Origin: UBA4742 sp002403895
GTDB lineage: Bacteria; Actinomycetota; Acidimicrobiia; Acidimicrobiales; Acidimicrobilacustridaceae
Direction: 5' to 3'
NCBI GenBank assembly: GCA_036823295.1
Contig: DAISGD010000057.1
Location: 1-20,305 of the forward strand
Length of the DNA stretch: 20,305 nt
Every line of letters begins with the position of its first letter. The stretch's first letter is position 1. The notes under the pieces are model-generated. The model was given only the letters and a program-made list of their open reading frames with translations. It searched no databases and had not been told where the DNA came from. The position numbers were made by a program, and so were the translations under genes. Positions 1 to 7,465 of the stretch are shown here, piece after piece.

Positions 1-168
1 CTCCTCGCAGTTCTCCCCAGCCCGACACGCCCGCCAATGCGAACGAGTCTGCCGGCTACTTATCGCCCGAGGAACCAGAGCTCGCTGCGGCGGTCGGTAG
101 CGGTGCTGTCGCCCGGTGAGCCGGCCCGCATGCGTGAGGAAGCCCTGCGCCTGCTGCTCAACGCGTGA
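1..168 (+). CDS. Partial unidentified protein, C-terminal end (5' truncated by window edge)
   Basis: The frame starting at base 1 is open to a TGA at 166-168 and gives 55 residues ending ARMREEALRLLLNA, an amphipathic helix that looks like a genuine protein C-terminus. Third positions are mostly G or C, more so in the second half. A second frame (codons from base 3) is also open, to a TGA at 117-119, with similar third-position bias, so the choice of frame is uncertain. I recognise no family. The upstream part lies outside the window. Confidence 0.35.
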   Translation, partial: LLAVLPSPTRPPMRTSLPATYRPRNQSSLRRSVAVLSPGEPARMREEALRLLLNA

Positions 169-252
169 ACGCCCTCTGAGCCGCTCGCGCTTCTTACCGA
201 ACCTCTACTCGGGACCAACGCCGGTCTTACGCCTCCTTCCTATGGTGCGGCT

Positions 253-269
253 ACTCGAATCGTTCGAGT
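253..269. promoter_or_regulatory. 17-bp dyad upstream of the small secreted protein
   Basis: ACTCGAA-TCG-TTCGAGT is a perfect 7-bp inverted repeat with a 3-bp centre, 29 bp before the ATG at 299. A TATGGT (241-246) just upstream matches the TAnnnT form of an actinobacterial -10 box and would start transcription at about the left edge of the dyad. No good -35 is visible. It could be an operator or a 5'-leader hairpin; the sequence does not decide. Confidence 0.3.
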
Positions 270-298
270 GCGAACACCCTCCCGAAAGAAGCCCCCTC

Positions 299-577
299 AT
301 GAATCGAACCAAGTCCTTGCTCCTCGCCGCCGCCCTGGGCGGCTCGGCCCTGATTGGTGGCGGTGCCGCCATGACCCTGATCCAGCCCGCCACGGCGGCG
401 ACCACCGCGACGACCACTCCGGCCGCCACGGCTCCAGCCGCCAGCTCGAGTTCGGGCACGGCTGCGACCCCCGCCGCGGGAACGTTCAAGCCGAACGAGG
501 ACGCGACCCACGAGAAGGGTGAGAGCGCTGCCCGTGAGGCCCAAGAAGACGCGGGCCAGATGCCGACGGTGCCTTGA
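299..577 (+). CDS. Small secreted or membrane-anchored Ala/Thr-rich protein
   Basis: 92 residues. The start is the ATG at 299, preceded by a GAAAGAAG purine tract at suitable distance; an open frame reaches further upstream but its residues are not protein-like. MNRTKS is followed by a hydrophobic stretch (about residues 7-30) and an ATAA cleavage-like site, so this reads as a Sec signal peptide. Residues 35-60 are a low-complexity Ala/Thr/Ser/Pro spacer. The last 30 residues are charged and hydrophilic (NEDATHEKGESAAREAQEDA) and end in PTVP. I do not recognise the family. Two hairpins follow directly, suggesting a monocistronic transcript. It is probably exported; function unknown. Being small and low in complexity it could be a false call, but the signal peptide, ribosome site and charged conserved-looking tail argue for a real gene. 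Confidence 0.65.
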   Translation: MNRTKSLLLAAALGGSALIGGGAAMTLIQPATAATTATTTPAATAPAASSSSGTAATPAAGTFKPNEDATHEKGESAAREAQEDAGQMPTVP

Positions 578-590
578 TCCCGCCACGTTC

Positions 591-612
591 TCCCGGGTGT
601 CACGTCCCGGGA
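591..612 (+). terminator. Hairpin 13 bp after the small secreted gene
   Basis: TCCCGGG (591-597) and CCCGGGA (606-612) form a 7-bp GC-rich stem with an 8-nt loop directly after the stop codon at 577. There is no T tract, which is common for actinobacterial terminators. It may act with the larger hairpin at 639-688. Confidence 0.4.
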
Positions 613-638
613 TGAGGGTCCCTCCCGCGGCCCTCACA

Positions 639-688
639 GATTCGGCCCCCGTTCCCCGTCCTCCGCCGGGTTGAGCGGGGGCCGAATC
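639..688 (+). terminator. Strong stem-loop, probable terminator
   Basis: GATTCGGCCCCCG (639-651) pairs perfectly with CGGGGGCCGAATC (676-688). With a G-U pair and two more pairs the stem reaches 16 bp (639-654 with 673-688) around an 18-nt loop. It lies between the small secreted gene and the gcvP leader, so it would insulate gcvP from read-through. No T run follows. The stem is symmetrical, so it could work on either strand. Confidence 0.55.
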
Positions 689-770
689 GCGTCAGGCGCG
701 AGTCGCCTACTTCACTCTGTTGCCCACAGCCCGACCTCGATCTACGCGCCTTCGGCGGATGTCCGGCGGA

Positions 771-797
771 CTGACCCCGCTCGATAGCGGCTAGGCT
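771..797 (+). promoter_or_regulatory. gcvP: Candidate promoter of the gcvP riboswitch leader
   Basis: CTGACC (771-776) and TAGGCT (792-797) resemble -35 and -10 boxes with a 15-bp spacer, which is short. Transcription would begin near 804, about 20 nt before the first riboswitch helix, which is the expected geometry. The spacer itself can form a 5-bp hairpin (CCGCT/AGCGG, 777-790). Weak evidence; placement relative to the riboswitch is the main support. Confidence 0.35.
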
Positions 798-822
798 TGC
801 GGCCACAACTCAGGCTGATCAT

Positions 823-1041
823 CGCTTGTGGGAGAGTCCCGCCGATCCTCGGATCGAGGGACGCCGAAGGAGCAACCGCCCCCGGAATCTCTCAGGCCCA
901 CGAACCGCAGGCGTAGGCACCGCTGGAAAGCAGCCACTCCCCCACGTCCGCGTGGAGGTCAAGCTCACCGACGGGGAAAACCGGCCCCTCGCCCTGGCGC
1001 TGGCGCCGGTGAAACTCTCAGGTTCCGTGACAGCGGGGGGC
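823..1041 (+). promoter_or_regulatory. Tandem (two-aptamer) glycine riboswitch upstream of gcvP
   Basis: Two copies of the glycine aptamer core are directly readable. The first (about 823-931) has GGGAGAG, the CGCCGAAGGAGCAA core (862-875) and TCTCTCAGG. The second (about 934-1041) has CACCGACGGGGAAAACCGG (966-984) and AACTCTCAGG (1013-1022), and its P1 helix joins TCCCCC (938-943) to GGGGGG (1035-1040). A short linker separates them, as in the classic cooperative tandem class. The family binds glycine and usually turns on the glycine cleavage genes when glycine is plentiful; here gcvP starts 72 nt downstream. CGGGGGG (1034-1040) can pair instead with CCCCCCG (1072-1078), and the CUCUC of the second core (1015-1019) is complementary to GAGAG in the gcvP ribosome site (1101-1105); either could form the expression platform. 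Confidence 0.93.
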
Positions 1042-1112
1042 ACCGCCACCGCGGTGCGCACCTGTCCGTCACCCCCCGGTCCGCCTCCCCTGGCCCGTTC
1101 GAGAGGAACCCG

Positions 1113-3995
1113 ATGTCCGCCACGCCTGACTCCCATGCCGCTTCCCTCGACGACCTGGAGGCCCACGGCGACTTCATCGGCCGCCACATCGGGCCGGCCG
1201 CCGGCGACCAGGACCAGATGCTGGCCATTCTCGGCCTGGCGTCGCTGGACGATCTGATCGACCAGGTCGTGCCCGCCTCGATCCGGTGGGACAAGCCGCT
1301 CGAGTTGCCCGGTCCCGTGACGGAGACCGAGGTGGTGGCGCGGTTGAGGCAACTGGCGTCGCGCAACACGGTGATGACGTCGCTGATCGGTATGGGCTAC
1401 GCCGATTCGCATACGCCGGCGGTCATCATGCGCAACGTTATGGAGAACCCGGCCTGGTACACCGCGTATACCCCCTACCAGCCGGAGATCTCCCAGGGGC
1501 GACTGGAGGCGTTGCTGAACTTCCAGACCATGGTGAGCGACCTCACCGGCATGGCTCTGGCCAATGCCTCCCTGCTGGACGAGGGCACGGCCGCGGCGGA
1601 GGCCATGGCCATGTGTCGCCGCCTCACCCCCAAAGCCGGCCCCCGCTTCCTGGTCGATGTCGAGTGCCACCCCCAGACCATCGATGTGGTGCGCACCCGG
1701 GCAGTCCCGCTCGGTATCGAGGTCGTCGTCGGGGACCTGACGGCAATCCCGGAGGGGACGTTCGGGGTGTTGGTCCAGTACCCGGGTACGAGCGGCGAGG
1801 TCCGGGACCACGCCGCGGTCATCGAAGCGGCTCACGAAGTGGGCGCTCTGGTCACCGTGGCCGCTGACCTGTTGAGCCTGGTGCTGCTGCGCCCACCGGG
1901 CGAGATCGGTGCGGACGTCGTGGTCGGCACCTCCCAGCGCTTCGGCGTCCCTCTGGGCTTCGGTGGTCCGCACGCGGGGTTCATCGCCACCAGCGACGCC
2001 TACAAGCGCACCCTGCCTGGCCGCCTCGTGGGGGTGTCGGTTGATACGGCCGGACGCCAGGCCTATCGGCTCACCCTGCAAACCCGCGAGCAGCACATCC
2101 GGCGTGAAAAGGCCACCAGCAACATCTGCACCGCCCAGGTCCTGCTGGCGGTGATGGCTGGCCTGTACGCCACCTACCACGGTCCCGAAGGCCTGACCCG
2201 CATCGCCTCCCGGGTCCACCGCCTCACGACCGTCTTGGCCGCCGGTCTGCGCCGGGGCGGCGTCGATGTCATCACCGATGTGCCCTTCGACACCGTGACC
2301 GTCCGCGTTCCCGGTCGGGCCGAGGGGCTGGCCGACGCGGCTCGCGCCGCCGGAATCAACCTGCGCGCGGTCGACGCCGACACCCTGGGTATCTCGCTGG
2401 ACGAGACCACGACCCGGGCCGTCGTCGAGCAGGTCTGGGCCGTTTTCGGGGTTGAGGCATCGGTCGATGAACTGGACCTCACCGTCGACCCCCGGTTCCC
2501 GGCGGCGCTCACCCGGACGAGCGAGTTCCTCACCCACCCGGTGTTCAACCGCTACCACTCCGAGACCGAGATGCTCCGCTACCTGCGGCGTTTGGCCGAC
2601 CGCGACATCGCCCTCGACCGTTCGATGATCCCGCTCGGGTCGTGCACCATGAAGCTGAACGCCACCACCGAGATGATCCCCGTGACGTGGCCCGAGTTCG
2701 CCTCCCTCCACCCGTTCGCCCCGCTCGATCAGGCGCAGGGGTATCTGGAGCTCATTCACGAGCTCGAAGCGGCGTTGATCGAAATCACCGGCTATGACGC
2801 CATTTCCCTGCAGCCCAACGCCGGCTCCCAGGGCGAGTTCGCCGGCCTGATGGCCATCCAGGCCTACCACCGCAGCCGGGGCGACGACCATCGCACCATC
2901 TGCCTCATCCCGGCGTCGGCCCACGGTACCAACGCCGCCAGCGCGGTCATGGCCGGGCTCGAGGTCGTGGTGGTGGCGTGTGATACCGATGGCAACGTCG
3001 ACGTGGCCGACCTCGAAGCCAAGGCGGACACCGCCGCCGATCGTCTCTCCTGCCTGATGGTCACCTACCCGTCGACCCACGGGGTGTTCGAGGCCGCCAT
3101 CACCGACATCTGCGAACTGATCCATGCTCGCGGTGGGCAGGTGTACCTCGACGGAGCCAACCTCAACGCGCTCGTCGGGGTGGCCAAGCCGGGCAAGTTC
3201 GGAGCCGACGTCTCCCACCTCAACCTCCACAAGACGTTCTGCATCCCCCACGGCGGCGGCGGCCCAGGGGTGGGCCCGGTGGCCGTGCGTGACCACCTCT
3301 CGCCGTTCCTGCCCAACCATCCCCTCGTCGATGGGGCGGGGCCGGCGACGGGCACCGGCGCCATCGCCTCGGCGCCGTGGGGCTCAGCCGGCGTGCTGCC
3401 CATCTCGTGGGCGTACGTGACGCTCATGGGAGCCGAAGGTCTGCTCGAGGCCACCCGGGTGGCGATCCTCAATGCCAACTACCTGGCCACCCGCCTGGCC
3501 CCCCATTATCCGGTGCTCTACACGGGACAGAACGACACAGTGGCCCATGAGTGCATCCTCGATCTGCGTCCCATCACGGCCGAGACCGGCGTGACGGTGG
3601 ACGACGTGGCCAAGCGCCTCATCGACTACGGATTCCACGCCCCGACCATGTCGTTCCCGGTGGCCGGCACGCTCATGATCGAGGCCACCGAATCCGAGGC
3701 CAAGGCCGAGCTGGACCGCTTCGTCGACGCCATGGTCGCCATCCGCGCCGAGATCACCGCCATCGCCGAGGGCCGGGTGGCGCACGACGAGAGCGCCCTG
3801 CACCATGCGCCTCACACGGCCGAGGACCTGCTGGTGACGGCCTGGGACCGGCCCTACTCGCGTGAAGAGGCGGCCTATCCCGCGCCGGCGCTGCGGGCGG
3901 CCAAGTACTTTCCCCCGGTCAGCCGCATCGACGGCGCCTACGGCGATCGCAACGTGTTCTGCAGTTGCCCTCCGCTCGTCGCCGATCTGGACTGA
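1113..3995 (+). CDS. gcvP: Glycine dehydrogenase (decarboxylating), glycine cleavage P protein
   Basis: 960 residues, full length for the single-chain P protein. This pyridoxal-phosphate enzyme decarboxylates glycine and passes the aminomethyl group to the lipoyl arm of GcvH in the cytoplasm. The N-terminus carries the typical GDFIGRHIGP, followed by the N-terminal half-domain (AYTPYQPEISQGRLEALLNF) and the C-terminal half-domain (GSCTMKLNAT, SLQPNAGSQGE, ASAHGTNAASA). The cofactor lysine is K707 in SHLNLHKTF, followed by the glycine-rich IPHGGGGPGVGP. The start ATG has a clear GAGAGGA ribosome site (1101-1107); the frame is open further upstream through the riboswitch, but that part is leader RNA. 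It is controlled by the tandem glycine riboswitch just upstream. It converges on gcvT across a scaffold gap that begins 8 bp after its stop codon. No missing residues or frameshifts are seen. Confidence 0.97.
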   Translation: MSATPDSHAASLDDLEAHGDFIGRHIGPAAGDQDQMLAILGLASLDDLIDQVVPASIRWDKPLELPGPVTETEVVARLRQLASRNTVMTSLIGMGYADSHTPAVIMRNVMENPAWYTAYTPYQPEISQGRLEALLNFQTMVSDLTGMALANASLLDEGTAAAEAMAMCRRLTPKAGPRFLVDVECHPQTIDVVRTRAVPLGIEVVVGDLTAIPEGTFGVLVQYPGTSGEVRDHAAVIEAAHEVGALVTVAADLLSLVLLRPPGEIGADVVVGTSQRFGVPLGFGGPHAGFIATSDAYKRTLPGRLVGVSVDTAGRQAYRLTLQTREQHIRREKATSNICTAQVLLAVMAGLYATYHGPEGLTRIASRVHRLTTVLAAGLRRGGVDVITDVPFDTVTVRVPGRAEGLADAARAAGINLRAVDADTLGISLDETTTRAVVEQVWAVFGVEASVDELDLTVDPRFPAALTRTSEFLTHPVFNRYHSETEMLRYLRRLADRDIALDRSMIPLGSCTMKLNATTEMIPVTWPEFASLHPFAPLDQAQGYLELIHELEAALIEITGYDAISLQPNAGSQGEFAGLMAIQAYHRSRGDDHRTICLIPASAHGTNAASAVMAGLEVVVVACDTDGNVDVADLEAKADTAADRLSCLMVTYPSTHGVFEAAITDICELIHARGGQVYLDGANLNALVGVAKPGKFGADVSHLNLHKTFCIPHGGGGPGVGPVAVRDHLSPFLPNHPLVDGAGPATGTGAIASAPWGSAGVLPISWAYVTLMGAEGLLEATRVAILNANYLATRLAPHYPVLYTGQNDTVAHECILDLRPITAETGVTVDDVAKRLIDYGFHAPTMSFPVAGTLMIEATESEAKAELDRFVDAMVAIRAEITAIAEGRVAHDESALHHAPHTAEDLLVTAWDRPYSREEAAYPAPALRAAKYFPPVSRIDGAYGDRNVFCSCPPLVADLD

Positions 3996-4003
3996 GCCTG
4001 GGC

Positions 4004-4103
4004 NNNNNNNNNNNNNNNNNNNNNNNNNNNNNNNNNNNNNNNNNNNNNNNNNNNNNNNNNNNNNNNNNNNNNNNNNNNNNNNNNNNNNNNNNNNNNNNNN
4101 NNN
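4004..4103. other. Assembly gap (100 N)
   Basis: Exactly 100 unknown bases, the conventional placeholder for a gap of unknown size between joined contigs. It falls between the 3' ends of gcvP and gcvT. The intergenic content, including any terminator or additional gene, cannot be known from this sequence. Confidence 0.97.
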
Positions 4104-4124
4104 CCATCGCCGGGCGGGACTCGC

Positions 4125-5195
4125 TCATTGGCGCGTCACGAAGGGGACCTTGACCACAGTGGCGGCCACCTCGCTACCCCGCTGGTCGATGGCGACCTGG
4201 TCGCCGATGTCGACGGACGGCGGGACGAAGGCCAGGGCGATGCCGTGGCCCAGCTCCGGTGAGAAGTTGCCGCTGGTCACCACCCCGACGCTCTCGCCGT
4301 CCACCATCACCGCCTGATCGGCGCGAGGCGGGCGCCGGCCTTCCACGGCCAGCCCCCGCAGCCGACGGGCGATCCCTCGCTCCTTCTCGGCGGACAGCGG
4401 GTCACGTCCCCGGAACGGACCCTTGTCCCAGCTCACCACCCACCCGAGGCCGGCCTGCAGCGGGGTGATGCCCGAGCCCAGCTCATGGCCGTGCAGCGGG
4501 AGGCCGGCTTCGAGCCGTAGAGTGTCCCGTGCGCCGAGGCCAGCCGGCATGATCCCGGCCTCCAGCAGGGCGATCCACAGCGTGGTGGCGTGATCTGCCG
4601 GGACCGAGATCTCGACGCCATCCTCGCCCGTGTAGCCCGTCCCTGCCACGGTGAGCGGGATCCCGTTCCAGGTCAGCATCTCGACCCGGAACCGGCCGAC
4701 GGCGGCCGCGTCGGCGCTCACCTCGGCGAGCAGCGTCCGTGCCTGAGGTCCCTGGACGGCGAGGATGGCCCGGGTGGCGGTGACGTCGTCGACGGTGGTT
4801 CCTGCTCCCCCGGCCAGGGCCCCTGTCACCCGGTCGGTGTTGGAGGCATTGGGCATGACGTCGAAGACGTCAGGCGCTACCCACCACACGATGATGTCAT
4901 CGAGCACGGAGGCGTCGGCCTCGTCGAGGAGGTGGGTGTATTGGGCCCTCCCGGGCTCGATCTTGCCCAGGTCGTTGGTGAACGCTCGCTGGAGCCGCTC
5001 GTGCGCCTCCGGCCCCTCTACCCGCACCGTGCCGAGGTGACTCACGTCGAAGGCCACCGCGTCGCGGCGGCAGGCCCGATGCTCGGCCAGGGTGCCGTTG
5101 GGATAACTGAGGGGCATGTCCCACCCTCCGAAGGGCACCATCTTGGCGTGCAGGACCCGGTGGGCATCATCGATGGGCGAGGTACGCAGCGTCAT
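4125..5195 (-). CDS. gcvT: Aminomethyltransferase, glycine cleavage T protein
   Basis: 356 residues, normal for the family. It moves the methylene group from aminomethyl-lipoyl GcvH to tetrahydrofolate, releasing ammonia. The start MTLRTSPIDDAHRVLHAKMVPFGGW matches the usual GcvT N-terminus; the frame is open upstream but those residues are not conserved-looking. Visible family signatures are VPFGGWDMPL, FDVSHLG, the folate-site region GYTGEDGVEI, RDTLRLEAGLPLHGHEL, and the C-terminal barrel VGVVTSGNFSPELGHGIALAFV. No Shine-Dalgarno sequence precedes the ATG, but TACAAC lies 13 bp upstream on the coding strand, so a very short or absent leader is possible. No glycine riboswitch is visible in its upstream region. 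It lies downstream of tetR in the same direction, 130 bp away, and converges with gcvP. Confidence 0.96.
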   Translation of the reverse strand: MTLRTSPIDDAHRVLHAKMVPFGGWDMPLSYPNGTLAEHRACRRDAVAFDVSHLGTVRVEGPEAHERLQRAFTNDLGKIEPGRAQYTHLLDEADASVLDDIIVWWVAPDVFDVMPNASNTDRVTGALAGGAGTTVDDVTATRAILAVQGPQARTLLAEVSADAAAVGRFRVEMLTWNGIPLTVAGTGYTGEDGVEISVPADHATTLWIALLEAGIMPAGLGARDTLRLEAGLPLHGHELGSGITPLQAGLGWVVSWDKGPFRGRDPLSAEKERGIARRLRGLAVEGRRPPRADQAVMVDGESVGVVTSGNFSPELGHGIALAFVPPSVDIGDQVAIDQRGSEVAATVVKVPFVTRQ

Positions 5196-5261
5196 TCTGG
5201 CGAGGCTAGTTGTACAGGCTTGCGGCGGCGGCCGAACGGGGACGGCTCCCACCCAACGCCT

Positions 5262-5313
5262 CGAACCGGCGTAAGGGACGGTTGCCCTGGCGACCACTTC
5301 CTGCGCCGGTTCG
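5262..5313 (-). terminator. Inverted repeat between tetR and gcvT, candidate terminator
   Basis: CGAACCGGCG (5262-5271) and CGCCGGTTCG (5304-5313) form a perfect 10-bp stem with a 32-nt interior that can itself pair (AGGG/CCCT). It begins 12 bp after the tetR stop codon, so it probably ends the tetR transcript and separates it from gcvT. No T tract follows. Confidence 0.45.
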
Positions 5314-5325
5314 GAGCTATTGAAG

Positions 5326-6075
5326 TCACGCCGGCGGTGGAGCCATGGGTCCCAGCGCGGCGAGTCGCTCGACGTGCGAGGCCGCGACCTCGACGTCGGG
5401 GCGCGACGCCCCCCACCCCACCAGGAGATCGGCGGTCAGACCCCGGGCCAGGTGGGGAGCCCGGAACAGGTGGCGATCGAGCGGACCGAGGTTGTCGAGC
5501 AGGAGCACCCCGTGGAGCGCGGCCAGCCAACGCAGGACCCGTTCGGTGGGGTCCCCCCGATCCAGCACGCCTGCCTCCCCCGCGGCCTCCAACAGCTCAC
5601 GTGGGGTGGCCACCAGGGCGTGCAGCACCGGCAGCGCCTGGCGAGTCTCGTCGGTCTCGTCCGGCGTGACCGGTTCCGACAGCAACAACCGCTGGAGGTG
5701 AAACTCGTCGGCGAACACCACCGACGCGGCGATGCAGAACCCGCCGAACGCCTGGAGCTGGACGAGCTGGACGAGATCGTCGTCCACCTTCTCGGTGTCG
5801 AGGTAGGCATCCCAATGGTGTCGGGCGGTCTGGTACGAGGCCCGCAGCGTTTCCACCGCTTCTTGCTGCAGGCCCGCCAGAAGGGCCGCCTTCGACGGAA
5901 AGTACGTATAGATGGTGCCGATGGCGCAGTCCAGCTCGTCAGCGACGGCCTGCATGGTGACCCCGGTGAGCCCGTCACGATCGATGATCCGCCCCGCAGC
6001 GTCAAGGTATCGCTGCCGTCGCTGGGCCCGGACACGCTCCCGGCGGTCATCGGAAACGACGGAAAGTTGAACCAT
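5326..6075 (-). CDS. TetR-family transcriptional regulator
   Basis: 249 residues from the ATG at 6075 (MVQLSVVSDDRRERV); an in-frame ATG at 6093 would add six residues. A classic TetR DNA-binding domain occupies about residues 10-65: RRQRYLDAAGRIIDRDGLTG, then helix-turn-helix TMQAVADELDCAIGTIYTYF and PSKAALL. The rest is a helical ligand-binding domain of about 180 residues with the variable sequence typical of the family, so the ligand cannot be told. It sits between gcvT and the merR genes, and this gene is not part of the equivalent mycobacterial neighbourhood. CATACT lies 7 nt before the ATG, suggesting leaderless transcription, and a 31-bp dyad covers this -10 and the start codon, so self-repression is likely. 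Whether it also controls gcvT is unknown. Confidence 0.9.
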   Translation of the reverse strand: MVQLSVVSDDRRERVRAQRRQRYLDAAGRIIDRDGLTGVTMQAVADELDCAIGTIYTYFPSKAALLAGLQQEAVETLRASYQTARHHWDAYLDTEKVDDDLVQLVQLQAFGGFCIAASVVFADEFHLQRLLLSEPVTPDETDETRQALPVLHALVATPRELLEAAGEAGVLDRGDPTERVLRWLAALHGVLLLDNLGPLDRHLFRAPHLARGLTADLLVGWGASRPDVEVAASHVERLAALGPMAPPPA

Positions 6076-6098
6076 CTTCAAAGTATGAATCATGTTCA
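6068..6098. promoter_or_regulatory. Candidate tetR autoregulatory operator
   Basis: TGAAC (6068-6072) and GTTCA (6094-6098) are symmetric ends of a 31-bp element, with a smaller dyad ATGAATCAT (6085-6093) inside it. The region is AT-richer than its surroundings and overlaps the presumed -10 (CATACT on the minus strand) and start codon of tetR. TetR repressors often bind such dyads in front of their own gene. The match is imperfect, so confidence is low. Confidence 0.3.
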
Positions 6099-6196
6099 GT
6101 CTGGCGGCGCGGATGATCAAAACTCTCAAAGGCCGGACGCGACGGACCGCCGCCCGCGGCCGCTCGCCAGGATCTGGGGGGCGGTGCGGGGTTCGG

Positions 6197-6667
<471 letters not shown>

Positions 6668-6710
6668 GGCTCCTGCTCCTCAGACCCAGTACCAGGTCTC
6701 GTTGCGGCCT

Positions 6711-6729
6711 CACCCTGAACCTCAGGGTG
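6711..6729. promoter_or_regulatory. 19-bp perfect dyad in the merR leader
   Basis: CACCCTGA-ACC-TCAGGGTG has perfect 8-bp arms with a 3-bp centre. It lies 44 bp before the short merR gene's ATG and downstream of its predicted transcription start. It could be an operator for one of the two MerR proteins encoded here, or an mRNA hairpin. MerR proteins bind dyads of about this length, but usually between -35 and -10. Confidence 0.4.
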
Positions 6730-6773
6730 GGATCCTGCGGCCGAGCAGAACACTCGACCTCGAGCTTCAGATC

Positions 6774-6808
6774 ACCTTCACGTAACTACACCCGTGTCAC
6801 GGGAAGGT
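6774..6808. promoter_or_regulatory. Nested dyad at the merR transcription start
   Basis: ACCTTC (6774-6779) and GAAGGT (6803-6808) flank a second perfect dyad CCCGTG-T-CACGGG (6791-6803). The element overlaps the predicted transcription start (about 6804) of the short merR gene, a position where a bound protein would block or bend the promoter. Confidence 0.35.
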
Positions 6809-6810
6809 TG

Positions 6811-6839
6811 AGGGTAAGCCACGAAGGGCGATTCGTCAA
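6811..6839 (-). promoter_or_regulatory. Sigma-70-type promoter for the short merR gene
   Basis: On the minus strand TTGACG (6839-6834) and TACCCT (6816-6811) are separated by exactly 17 bp, a near-consensus -35 and a TAnnnT -10. The predicted start near 6804 leaves a leader of about 137 nt carrying two dyads. It is the best-looking promoter in the window. Confidence 0.5.
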
Positions 6840-6873
6840 CGGTCGCGGCGCGGACGACCGAGAATGGGGCCGC

Positions 6874-7356
6874 TCAGGACCCGAAGTCGTCAGGATTCAC
6901 GCTGTCGATGAACTCCCGGAACTGCTCCACCACGTCCTCGGGCTCCACTTCGTCGTCCACCGTGTAGGCCGCCGCCTCCACTACGTCGTCGGCGGCAAAG
7001 ATCGGTGTGCCCATACGGATGGCGAGGGCGATCCCGTCGGACGGCCGGGCGGAGATGACCAGGGGCGTGTCGCCTCGGTGCAGGTGCAACTCGGCGTAGA
7101 AGGTGCCCTCGGCCAGCGAGGTGATGTCGAGCCGCTCGAAGCCGACCTCGAACTCGGTGAGCATGTTCTTCATGAGGTCATGCGTCATGGGCCGAGGCGT
7201 CGCCACCTCGTCGAGCGCGAGAGCGATGGCGGTGGCCTCAGGGCCGCCGATGAAGATGGGCAGTATGCGGTGACGACCCTCGAGCTCGCGCAAGAGCACG
7301 ATGGGCGTGTTGCTCGGGAGCTCCACGCGAACGCCGACGACCTCCACTTCGATCAC
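6874..7356 (-). CDS. DUF151 / bifunctional nuclease family protein (Rv1829-like)
   Basis: 160 residues from a GTG start. The family fold is shown by MIEVEVVGVRVE, the ILPIFIGGPEATAIALAL core (about residues 31-49), PRPMTHDLM, and the conserved RPSDGIALAIRMGTPIF segment (about 104-120). A related plant protein has been reported to have DNase and RNase activity, hence the family name; the bacterial role is unsettled. The acidic C-terminus (VEPEDVVEQFREFI) is usual. The gene lies between two merR genes exactly as in the Mycobacterium cluster Rv1828-Rv1830. TATCGT sits 6 nt before the GTG on the coding strand, so a leaderless transcript is possible in addition to read-through from the merR gene 109 bp upstream. 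Confidence 0.92.
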   Translation of the reverse strand: MIEVEVVGVRVELPSNTPIVLLRELEGRHRILPIFIGGPEATAIALALDEVATPRPMTHDLMKNMLTEFEVGFERLDITSLAEGTFYAELHLHRGDTPLVISARPSDGIALAIRMGTPIFAADDVVEAAAYTVDDEVEPEDVVEQFREFIDSVNPDDFGS

Positions 7357-7465
7357 CCCCGCACGATAGCTCCCGACCCGCCCGACCCGGCCGACTCCTC
7401 CCGCAGACGTAGGGCGGACTTCCAGGCCCAGTTCTGCCGGATCGTGCCCGGGTGGGCTCGCGGAT

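Noticed and set aside
250..275. tRNA-like TTCGAGT/TTCGAAT arm
   Set aside because: The sequence is a simple 17-bp dyad; no acceptor stem, anticodon arm or CCA end can be drawn around it.
828..1112. In-frame extension of gcvP through the leader
   Set aside because: This stretch is the glycine riboswitch; the translation is Arg/Pro-rich and unlike any P-protein N-terminus, and the ATG at 1113 has a good ribosome site.
819..3320. Very long (833-codon) open frame on the minus strand opposite gcvP
   Set aside because: It is the mirror of the gcvP codon bias in high-GC DNA. The translation is His/Gly/Asp-rich without domain motifs, while the plus strand encodes a complete P protein.
7357..7465. 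CCCGACCC direct repeats in the merR-DUF151 spacer as a regulatory array
   Set aside because: The two near-copies (around 7375-7390) are short and of simple GC-rich composition; nothing supports a specific function.
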